This document shows, piece by piece, positions 1-4,755 of a DNA stretch of 6,985 bases (positions are counted from its first letter, which is position 1; the number at the start of each line of letters is the position of its first letter). The stretch is taken from assembly GCA_003165855.1 (NCBI GenBank), contig PMXH01000294.1, positions 2,376-9,360 on the forward strand, given 5' to 3'. The position numbers and the translations under genes are program-made. Source of the stretch: Acidobacteriaceae bacterium. GTDB lineage: Bacteria > Acidobacteriota > Terriglobia > Terriglobales > Acidobacteriaceae. The notes beneath the pieces were generated by a model. The model had not been told where the DNA came from and did not search any database. It saw nothing but the letters and a program-made list of their open reading frames with translations.

Positions 1-22
1 GTGTCTCGGTGTCTCCGTGGTG
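1..22. repeat. Short tandem GTGTCTC repeat at window edge
   Basis: The first 22 bases contain the 8-mers GTGTCTCG and GTGTCTCC in tandem, followed by GTGGTG. This resembles a dispersed intergenic repeat of the form 'GTGTCTCCGTGGTGAA' that I recall from acidobacterial and some other genomes. It lies about 45 nt upstream of the kdpD start and is cut by the window edge, so its full extent is unknown. No coding frame is evident in positions 1-65. The dispersed nature is recollection, not something visible here. Confidence 0.3.
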
Positions 23-65
23 AAGAAATTCGACAATTTCCTCTCCGGCGTGGAGAATAGCGGCG

Positions 66-1181
66 ATGCCCAAGACTCCCGAAGAATGGCTTAAGGAATG
101 TGAAACCGCCGAGCGGCCGGCGGTGTTCAAGCTGTTTCTGGGCTACGCTCCAGGCGTGGGAAAGACGTACGCCATGCTGAGTGAGGGCGTGCGGCGGGCG
201 AGCCGCGGCGAAGAAGTGGTGATCGGCGTGGTAGAAACCCATGGGCGCAAGCCGATCATGGAGCTTTCGTCGCGACTGGAGACGGTTTCCCGCAAGAAAC
301 TCGATTACAAATCGACTATTTTTGAAGAGATGGATGTGGACGCTATTCTGGCTCGCAAGCCGCATGTTGTGCTGGTGGATGAACTAGCCCATACGAACAT
401 TGAAGGCAGCAAGCACCCCAAGCGCTATGAAGATGTGTTTGAGTTGCTGGATGCGGGAATCGATGTTCTCTCTACATTGAACGTGCAGCACATCGAGAGT
501 CTTTCTCCCACGATTCGGGAACTGACGGGCGTGCAGGTGCGGGAGACGGTGCCGGACTGGGTGATTCGCCGGGCGGGCGAGATCGTGATGGCGGACTTGA
601 CGCCGCAGGCGCTGCAGACTCGCATGAAGCGCGGAGATATTTATCCGCTGGAGCGCGTGGAGCGGGCGCTGGCGAATTTCTTCCGAAACACAAACCTGGT
701 TGCGCTGCGCGAGTTGGCCCTGCGGCAAGTAACACAGGCGGTGGACCGGACGCTTTCGGAATTGAAAACGGAAGACGGACAACTGCTTCAGGTGCGTGAG
801 CGCATTGCGGTGTGCATCAGTTCGAATCCGGCAGCGCAGTATTTGATCGCGCGTGGAGCGCGCATGGCGCAGGCCTTGGATGGCGACCTGTTTGTGCTCT
901 ATGTGGACACGGGTGCGGATGAGAGCGACGAGAATCAACGGACGCTGGCCGACAACGTGCGTTTTGCAGAAAGCGTGGGGGCAAAAGTGGCGAAGGCCGA
1001 GGGAAAGGTGGTCGCGGAAGCGGTTGCGGAGTTTGTGCGCGAGAATCATGTTACGCAGGTTGTGTTCGGAAGATCGGCCACGAAAGGGTGGAAGCGGTAT
1101 TTCTACCTTTCCGCAATTCATAAGTTTCTGCGCGATACTCCGGCGGTCGATGTGCACATCGTGACTCAGGAAATGCGGTAG
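66..1181 (+). CDS. kdpD: Short KdpD: sensory KdpD/USP domains only, no kinase
   Basis: This is a cytoplasmic K+-sensing regulatory protein of 371 aa, homologous only to the N-terminal part of the roughly 900-aa KdpD sensor kinase. The KdpD domain spans about residues 20-230, with Walker A GYAPGVGKT (26-34) and Walker B VVLVDE (101-106) followed by LAHTN. A universal-stress-protein (USP) domain runs from about 247 to the C-terminus, including a GRSATKGW segment. There are no membrane helices, no H-box and no ATPase core. The stop is 5 nt before kdpE and no remnant of the kinase is left, so this looks like a settled architecture rather than a recent truncation. Short KdpD proteins are known from Anabaena and Deinococcus. 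The start at 66 is supported by GGAG at 52-55. It probably binds ATP and modulates an unlinked kinase or KdpE phosphorylation (inference). Confidence 0.95.
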   Translation: MPKTPEEWLKECETAERPAVFKLFLGYAPGVGKTYAMLSEGVRRASRGEEVVIGVVETHGRKPIMELSSRLETVSRKKLDYKSTIFEEMDVDAILARKPHVVLVDELAHTNIEGSKHPKRYEDVFELLDAGIDVLSTLNVQHIESLSPTIRELTGVQVRETVPDWVIRRAGEIVMADLTPQALQTRMKRGDIYPLERVERALANFFRNTNLVALRELALRQVTQAVDRTLSELKTEDGQLLQVRERIAVCISSNPAAQYLIARGARMAQALDGDLFVLYVDTGADESDENQRTLADNVRFAESVGAKVAKAEGKVVAEAVAEFVRENHVTQVVFGRSATKGWKRYFYLSAIHKFLRDTPAVDVHIVTQEMR

Positions 1182-1186
1182 AGGGA

Positions 1187-1882
1187 ATGACCGACGAGCA
1201 CAGGCGAATTCTGGTAGTGGATGACGAACCGCAGATCACGCGAGTGTTGCGCACGACACTTTCGGCGCAGGGCTATGACATTCGAGTGGCCAATGACGGC
1301 GAGATGGCGCTGGAGTTGATGAAGAACTGGACGCCGCACGTGGTGATCACGGACCTGGCCATGCCGAATCTCGATGGAGTGGGACTGTGCCGGCAAGTGC
1401 GGAAGATATCGCAAGTGCCGATTATCGTGCTCTCGGTGCGGGGACAGGATCGTTCAAAGGTGGAGGCTTTGGACGCTGGCGCCGATGACTACGTCACCAA
1501 ACCGTTCAGCATGAATGAATTGCTGGCGCGCATCCGGGCGCAATTGCGGCGGACGCCGGCGGCCGAGGAGCAGCCTAGCGTAATCACCGCAGGAGACTTT
1601 TCCATCGATCTTGAGGCACGCTCGGTCAAGGTTTCCGGGCATGAGGTTCATCTCACGCCGAAAGAATTCGATCTGCTGGTTTATCTGGCGCGGCGTCCCG
1701 GAAAAGTGGTGACACATCGGACGCTGCTGGCGGCGATCTGGGGCCCGAATAGTACCGAACAGCCGGAATATCTGCGTGTGTTCGTTGGGCAATTGCGCAA
1801 AAAGATTGAGACCGATCCTTCTACGCCAAAATACCTCCTGACCGAGCCCTGGGTGGGCTACCGCTTCGAACCGGGGTCATAA
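1187..1882 (+). CDS. kdpE: KdpE, OmpR-family response regulator
   Basis: This is the DNA-binding response regulator that activates kdp transcription when phosphorylated. It has 231 aa, the usual length for the family. The receiver domain (about 7-125) has the acidic pair D12/D13 in VVDDE, phosphoacceptor D56 in ITDLAMP, the switch residue S83 in VLSVR, and K105 in YVTKPF. A winged-helix Trans_reg_C domain follows (about 133-229). Its segments THRTLLAAIWGPNS, YLRVFVGQLRKKIE and GYRF match KdpE more closely than OmpR or PhoB. The start ATG lies 5 nt after the kdpD stop, and a GAGGG sequence overlaps that junction, so the two are likely translationally coupled. All phosphorylation residues are intact although the adjacent KdpD lacks a kinase domain. 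The likely targets are the 11-bp repeat arrays downstream at 1908-1951 and 2345-2388 (inference). Confidence 0.95.
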   Translation: MTDEHRRILVVDDEPQITRVLRTTLSAQGYDIRVANDGEMALELMKNWTPHVVITDLAMPNLDGVGLCRQVRKISQVPIIVLSVRGQDRSKVEALDAGADDYVTKPFSMNELLARIRAQLRRTPAAEEQPSVITAGDFSIDLEARSVKVSGHEVHLTPKEFDLLVYLARRPGKVVTHRTLLAAIWGPNSTEQPEYLRVFVGQLRKKIETDPSTPKYLLTEPWVGYRFEPGS

Positions 1883-1907
1883 GTCCTGCGTTCCGCCGGC
1901 TCGTTTG

Positions 1908-1951
1908 TCCTTACGAACATTTTACGGACCCTTTATTCGGATTTTCTGCGA
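1908..1951 (+). promoter_or_regulatory. Candidate KdpE operator array 1 (11-bp phased half-sites)
   Basis: Four consecutive 11-mers starting at 1908, 1919, 1930 and 1941 read TCCTTACGAAC, ATTTTACGGAC, CCTTTATTCGG and ATTTTCTGCGA. TTA falls at the same place in the first three and is degenerate (TTC) in the fourth. The first two agree at 7 of 11 positions. OmpR/PhoB-family regulators bind head-to-tail repeats with an 11-bp period. The array lies 25 nt after kdpE and upstream of the 83-aa gene. A poor -10-like AATAGT (1962-1967) follows. The same TCCTTA and CCTTTAT half-sites recur in the array at 2345-2388. Binding by KdpE is inferred. Confidence 0.45.
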
Positions 1952-1971
1952 TTCCGTGTCCAATAGTCGTG

Positions 1972-1987
1972 GGGCTGAAAAAAGCCC
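1972..1987 (+). other. Small hairpin, GGGCT/AGCCC
   Basis: GGGCT (1972-1976) and AGCCC (1983-1987) form a 5-bp stem with an A-rich 6-nt loop, GAAAAA. No T-tract follows, so it is not a convincing intrinsic terminator for kdpDE. If transcription starts near the AATAGT at 1962 the hairpin would lie at the 5' end of the message for the 83-aa gene. Confidence 0.25.
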
Positions 1988-2023
1988 GGACAAACTACAC
2001 GGGTTCAAGGGAGATCAAAGAGT

Positions 2024-2275
2024 ATGTGGATTCACGAGGTAGCACCGGAGCGATTGGCAGAGCTTTTTCACCACTATCACCAGGCGCTGATGCCGGAGAT
2101 GTCGGGTAAGGGCAGCGAAGGACGAGGGTCGTGGAAGGAAGTTCCGCAACCGGAGAAGAATCGCCTGGTGGCGGCAGCGCGCCTAGCGCTGCTCGAACTG
2201 GAATCGATGACCAACGGACGGGCCAAGTCGCGACAGTATTTTGCTCAGCCCGGCGAAGCAGAATGGGGCTGCTAA
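2024..2275 (+). CDS. Unrecognised 83-aa protein, weakly RyR-like
   Basis: I do not recognise this gene firmly. It is a small soluble protein without a signal peptide or membrane segment. The first half, with LAELFHHYHQAL at about residues 10-21, looks helical. It is followed by a Gly/Ser-rich turn, then SWKEVPQPEKNRLVAAARLA and LLELESM (about 36-62). The 'W-x-E-x-P-x-x-E-K-N-R ... A-R-x-A-L' pattern is reminiscent of the RyR domain (Pfam PF02026), which occurs in some bacterial proteins beside TrkA_N-type K+-channel domains. That resemblance is weak and by eye. A good Shine-Dalgarno AAGGGAGA (2007-2014) sits 9 nt before the ATG, and the gene has its own candidate KdpE array upstream, which supports expression with the kdp system. 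The function is unknown. Confidence 0.6.
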   Translation: MWIHEVAPERLAELFHHYHQALMPEMSGKGSEGRGSWKEVPQPEKNRLVAAARLALLELESMTNGRAKSRQYFAQPGEAEWGC

Positions 2276-2309
2276 GGAAAAGTCCGCTCGAGAATGGCCC
2301 AGCAAGCGA

Positions 2310-2332
2310 TGATTGCCGGGCACAGGCAATCA
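2310..2332. repeat. Perfect 8-bp inverted repeat TGATTGCC/GGCAATCA
   Basis: TGATTGCC (2310-2317) and GGCAATCA (2325-2332) are perfect inverted copies around the 7-nt loop GGGCACA. The repeat lies between the 83-aa gene and the second candidate operator array. No oligo-T run follows directly, so it would be a weak intrinsic terminator at best. It could separate upstream transcription from the promoter at about 2380-2406, or be a regulator site. Confidence 0.35.
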
Positions 2333-2344
2333 GGCGCAGCAAAG

Positions 2345-2388
2345 CCTTTATGAATTCTTTAGGAATTCCTTAAACCACCTTTACACCG
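2345..2388 (+). promoter_or_regulatory. Candidate KdpE operator array 2 (four 11-bp half-sites)
   Basis: Four consecutive 11-mers starting at 2345, 2356, 2367 and 2378 read CCTTTATGAAT, TCTTTAGGAAT, TCCTTAAACCA and CCTTTACACCG. All share TTA at the same position, preceded by a pyrimidine-rich YCY. The array includes two GAATTC hexamers exactly 11 bp apart (2352 and 2363). E. coli KdpE, as I recall, binds TTTATA and TTTACA half-sites at the same 11-bp offset, and the last repeat here contains TTTACACC. The array sits upstream of the membrane-protein/porin/kdpFAB run, with the last half-site overlapping the candidate -35. The phasing is seen directly; the identity of the regulator is inference. 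Confidence 0.6.
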
Positions 2389-2406
2389 AAAATAGTTAAA
2401 TAAACT
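2380..2406 (+). promoter_or_regulatory. Candidate sigma-70-type promoter for the porin-kdpFAB unit
   Basis: TTTACA (2380-2385) resembles a -35 box and TAAACT (2401-2406) a -10 box, separated by a short 15-nt spacer. Suboptimal boxes and spacing fit an activator-dependent promoter. The last KdpE-like half-site overlaps the -35, as in Pho- and Omp-type activation. AT-rich sequence from 2388 to 2410 is unusual in this GC-rich region. The start of transcription cannot be fixed by eye. Confidence 0.4.
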
Positions 2407-2453
2407 GTTTGCGCGGGAGGGCTGCGCGCAAAAGGGCGCAGGAGTCACGAATT

Positions 2454-2813
2454 ATGTGGGGAGCGTCGGTAGTTGCGGCGATTGCTTTGGCAGCGGCCGC
2501 ATTCATGCTCAGATTTCTTATCGCCTTGCTGCGTGAAGGTGCGCCATCGGTTTGGTACTGGGTTGTACCGGTGCGCCGGGAACGGCAGAAAGCGCGACGC
2601 CTTGAGGTTCCGAGCGGCATATACTTCGACGAAGATCGCCGCGCGACGGAAACCGGCGGCGCCGACTACCGCTTAGGATTATTGGAGAACGGGAATCATG
2701 CGAAAGACTATGCTTCAGGTCTTATTACTCTCGACGTTCGTCGTGTTTCTGCCGGCGTGGGCTGGCGCTCAATCCGAAAAGGAATCAACCTCCTCCGCGA
2801 ACGCCGCATCTAG
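2454..2813 (+). CDS. Small predicted membrane protein of unknown function
   Basis: I do not recognise this 119-aa protein. Residues about 4-25 (VVAAIALAAAAFMLRFLIAL) form one hydrophobic helix, followed by VWYWVVP and a basic stretch (RRERQKARR) that suggests the remainder is cytoplasmic. ATG 2454 is chosen because AGGAG (2440-2444) lies 9 nt upstream; the frame also opens at a TTG at 2409, where no Shine-Dalgarno is seen. It is the first frame after the candidate kdp promoter. Its last 116 nt overlap the start of the porin gene in another frame, where the porin signal peptide is clearly coding. The C-terminal part is therefore either a genuine dual-coding overlap or run-through after loss of an earlier stop. 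The N-terminal half is the more credible part. Confidence 0.5.
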   Translation: MWGASVVAAIALAAAAFMLRFLIALLREGAPSVWYWVVPVRRERQKARRLEVPSGIYFDEDRRATETGGADYRLGLLENGNHAKDYASGLITLDVRRVSAGVGWRSIRKGINLLRERRI

Positions 2814-4476
2814 CGCGGCTCAGCAAACAGAACAACAGGAAATGCGGGATGAATTGAAGGCGCTGCGCGCCGAAGTGGAGCGTTTGCGTGCAGAAGTCGA
2901 GCAGCAGAAAAGCGTCACGCCCGCTCCAACCGGCGCGGGCCCAATTGTTGCTGCCGCGAGGCCGACGTCGGCCGCGGTTTCCGGCGAGCCAGCGACAGCT
3001 GTGGCCACCGCAACCGGCGCTGCGCCAGGTAACGCCGGGGGAGCTTCGTTGGCGCAAAGCTCGAGCCCAACTACCCCGGGTCAATCCGCAGAGAGCGCGC
3101 CGGCAAAGAAACCCAAGATCGATCCTTTTTCCGACTGGGACTGGACTTGGCTGAACGGTAACCCGCGCACTAAAGAAGCGGCTTTTGACTCGAAATTCTT
3201 CACTCCGGAAATCCGGGCCGATATCAACTACGCGTATGACTTCAACAAGCCGAAGGACAACTCGATGGGTGGATCGAGCGAACTGTTTCGCTCCAACGAA
3301 ATCCAGTTAGAGCAACTCGGCGTTGGCGGTGATTTCCATTTCGACAACGTGCGCGCGCGCTTCATGACGCAGTTCGGCATGTACTCCACAACTACTCCGC
3401 GCAACGATCCCAGTCCGGCAAAAGGCCAATGGGACCTGAGCGACGCCTACCGCTATGTCTCGGAAGCCTACGGCGGTTACCACATCAACGCACTGAACGG
3501 GATCAACATAGACGCGGGAATTTTCATGTCCTACATCGGCCTGTTCAGCTACTACAACTTCGATAACTGGGCCTATCAGCCCTCGTATGTGTCTTCCAAC
3601 ACGCCGTGGTTTTTTAACGGTCTGAGAGTTCAGATTTTTCCGACAGCTCATTTGAAGATTGAACCGTGGTTCATCAATGGATGGCAATCATACGGCTCGG
3701 CCAACTCACGGAAAGGTGTGGGCGGACAGATCAAGTGGACGCCCTATCCTTGGATGAATATCGTCTCCAACAATTACGGGCTTGGCCACGACGACCTTTA
3801 CATACCGAACCGCGGCCGTATCCATACCGACGACAGCATCGAGATCAAGTATTACGATAGACCGGAGAAGACTCTCGACAAGATGGCGCTCACCTTTACC
3901 GGTGACATGGGATGTGAATTCGGCGGCGGTGTGAGCTGCCACGGGAATACTGCGGGGCCGGGAGGAACGATCAATCCCAAGCAGAGCTTTGTCGGGTACA
4001 TGCTCTACAATCGTGCGTGGTTCAAGAAAGATCGATATGCGGTGACGATCGGCGGCGGCCAGATCAATAATCCAGGACGCTATCTGGTTCTGATCCCTCC
4101 CATCAACGGAGAGTCGGCGTCGTCGGCTGCGATTAATTCGCCGTACTTTACGGGAAATCCAGGAGATCCTTTCAAGGCGTGGGATTCATCGGTGACATTT
4201 GACTACATGCCGAGGCAGTACATCACGTTCCGCTGGGAGTATGACTATCGCCATGCCAGTGTGCCGTACTGGTCGGGTGCCGGCGGGATCACGCCGCCGC
4301 CGGGCAGCAACAACGGATTTCCGCAGGATTATGCTTGCAGCAGCGGAGCGACGTCTGGGCAAACCAGCCTGAGTGCCGCGGAAACGGCCTGCGGGGGCGG
4401 ACCCAGCAGCGTCTGGTTTCCCGACTTGCGCCGAGACGAGCAGTTCATCGACATGGCCATCATGGTCAAGTTTTAG
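2698..4476 (+). CDS. Outer-membrane beta-barrel porin (OmpL/BBP2-like)
   Basis: This is a predicted outer-membrane channel of 592 aa. A Sec signal peptide (1-24, cleavage after AGA, before Q25) is followed by a coiled coil (about 42-71) with a regular heptad of L53, L56, V60, L63 and V67. Next comes an Ala/Pro/Thr/Ser-rich linker (about 72-140), then a Trp/Tyr-rich beta-barrel from about 145 to the end. The barrel includes the stretch GLRVQIFPTAHLKIEPWFIN and many alternating aromatic strands, and it ends in MVKF with the terminal Phe typical of BAM substrates. This matches the style of Pfam BBP2 (PF07642) porins. The coiled coil may trimerise the protein or reach the peptidoglycan (inference). 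It sits downstream of a candidate KdpE promoter and upstream of kdpF/kdpA, suggesting outer-membrane entry for K+. Substrate selectivity cannot be read from sequence. GGAG at 2684-2687 precedes the ATG. Confidence 0.88.
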   Translation: MRKTMLQVLLLSTFVVFLPAWAGAQSEKESTSSANAASSAAQQTEQQEMRDELKALRAEVERLRAEVEQQKSVTPAPTGAGPIVAAARPTSAAVSGEPATAVATATGAAPGNAGGASLAQSSSPTTPGQSAESAPAKKPKIDPFSDWDWTWLNGNPRTKEAAFDSKFFTPEIRADINYAYDFNKPKDNSMGGSSELFRSNEIQLEQLGVGGDFHFDNVRARFMTQFGMYSTTTPRNDPSPAKGQWDLSDAYRYVSEAYGGYHINALNGINIDAGIFMSYIGLFSYYNFDNWAYQPSYVSSNTPWFFNGLRVQIFPTAHLKIEPWFINGWQSYGSANSRKGVGGQIKWTPYPWMNIVSNNYGLGHDDLYIPNRGRIHTDDSIEIKYYDRPEKTLDKMALTFTGDMGCEFGGGVSCHGNTAGPGGTINPKQSFVGYMLYNRAWFKKDRYAVTIGGGQINNPGRYLVLIPPINGESASSAAINSPYFTGNPGDPFKAWDSSVTFDYMPRQYITFRWEYDYRHASVPYWSGAGGITPPPGSNNGFPQDYACSSGATSGQTSLSAAETACGGGPSSVWFPDLRRDEQFIDMAIMVKF

Positions 4477-4492
4477 CGGGAATCGTGCGCAT

Positions 4493-4500
4493 GAGGAGGT
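4493..4500 (+). promoter_or_regulatory. Perfect Shine-Dalgarno GAGGAGGT
   Basis: GAGGAGGT is an essentially full match to the 16S anti-Shine-Dalgarno, far stronger than the other ribosome sites in this window. It lies 4 nt before an ATG at 4505, which opens the 54-codon frame described separately. It is 71 nt upstream of the 28-aa gene, too far to serve that start directly. Confidence 0.6.
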
Positions 4501-4504
4501 CTTC

Positions 4505-4669
4505 ATGCGGAATCTAACAAGCTCCGAGTCTGAGAGGTTGCAAATTCGGACCGGAGATGGAAGGACTTGTGATGCAGGATGTAATCTTTCTTGCGGTGAC
4601 GATTTTGTTCTTTGTGATTTCGCTGGCTTACCTGGTTTTCTGCGAGCGAGTGCGTTGAGGCGGATATGA
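4505..4669 (+). CDS. Candidate 54-aa frame coupled to kdpF; possible leader
   Basis: This frame opens at ATG 4505, 4 nt after a perfect Shine-Dalgarno, and ends at TGA 4667-4669, which overlaps the kdpF start as ATGA. Its product begins MRNLTSSESERLQIRTGDGR and then becomes Cys-rich (C-x3-C-x3-C). From codon 23 on it is out of frame with the 28-aa membrane protein at 4572-4658, which has a far more protein-like sequence. The likely role, if translated, is a leader whose ribosomes pass through and feed the kdpF start by coupling. It may instead be a chance frame. No homologue is recognised. Confidence 0.3.
   Translation: MRNLTSSESERLQIRTGDGRTCDAGCNLSCGDDFVLCDFAGLPGFLRASALRRI
4572..4658 (+). 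CDS. 28-aa single-helix membrane protein upstream of kdpF
   Basis: A 28-residue protein, beginning MQDVIFLAVTILFFVISLAY and ending in LVFCERVR, consists of one hydrophobic helix (about 4-23) and a short polar basic tail. GGAAGGA (4559-4565) lies 6 nt before the ATG. It is followed after 7 nt by kdpF. The pattern of a hydrophobic stretch with -AYLVFCER- resembles small proteins of the type '...AFF...AYVRGCER' that I recall just upstream of kdpF/kdpA in other bacteria, usually left unannotated. It is distinct from KdpF, which follows and carries its own signature. By position it could be an additional small subunit or stabiliser of the KdpFABC pump in the inner membrane (inference). Confidence 0.7.
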   Translation: MQDVIFLAVTILFFVISLAYLVFCERVR

Positions 4670-4755
4670 CTGCTGAACCGATCATCATGCTGATCATTTG
4701 CGCGGGGTTGCTGGTGTACCTCGTCTACGCCATGTTGCGGCCGGAGAAATTCTGA
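4666..4755 (+). CDS. kdpF: KdpF small subunit of the K+ pump
   Basis: KdpF is the single-helix inner-membrane peptide that stabilises the KdpFABC complex. This one has 29 aa, matching the family. A hydrophobic helix covers about residues 5-23 (PIIMLIICAGLLVYLVYAM), followed by the conserved tail LRPEKF; the Y-L-x-Y-A-x-L-x-P-E-x-F pattern is diagnostic. GAGG (4657-4660) precedes the ATG by 5 nt. The stop TGA (4753-4755) shares its A with the kdpA ATG (TGATG), indicating translational coupling. Its ATG in turn overlaps the stop of the 54-codon frame at 4505-4669. It is easily missed by automatic annotation because of its size. Confidence 0.92.
   Translation: MTAEPIIMLIICAGLLVYLVYAMLRPEKF

Noticed and set aside
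384..1157. 257-codon open frame on the - strand inside kdpD
   Set aside because: It lies fully antisense to the well-supported kdpD and has a low-complexity His/Arg/Leu-rich product, typical of a shadow frame in GC-rich coding DNA.
2409..2453. TTG start at 2409 for the small membrane protein
   Set aside because: No Shine-Dalgarno is present, it is almost on top of the candidate -10 at 2401-2406, and ATG 2454 has AGGAG 9 nt upstream.
2276..2453. c-di-AMP (ydaO-type) riboswitch in the intergenic region before the porin unit
   Set aside because: Such riboswitches do control K+ genes, so I looked, but none of the conserved sequence blocks I know could be matched; the region is better explained by the phased repeats and a promoter.
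4698..4754. Upstream extension of kdpA from a TTG at 4698
   Set aside because: The extra 19 residues overlap kdpF out of frame and do not resemble KdpA. ATG 4755 has a ribosome site, overlaps the kdpF stop and gives the standard N-terminus.
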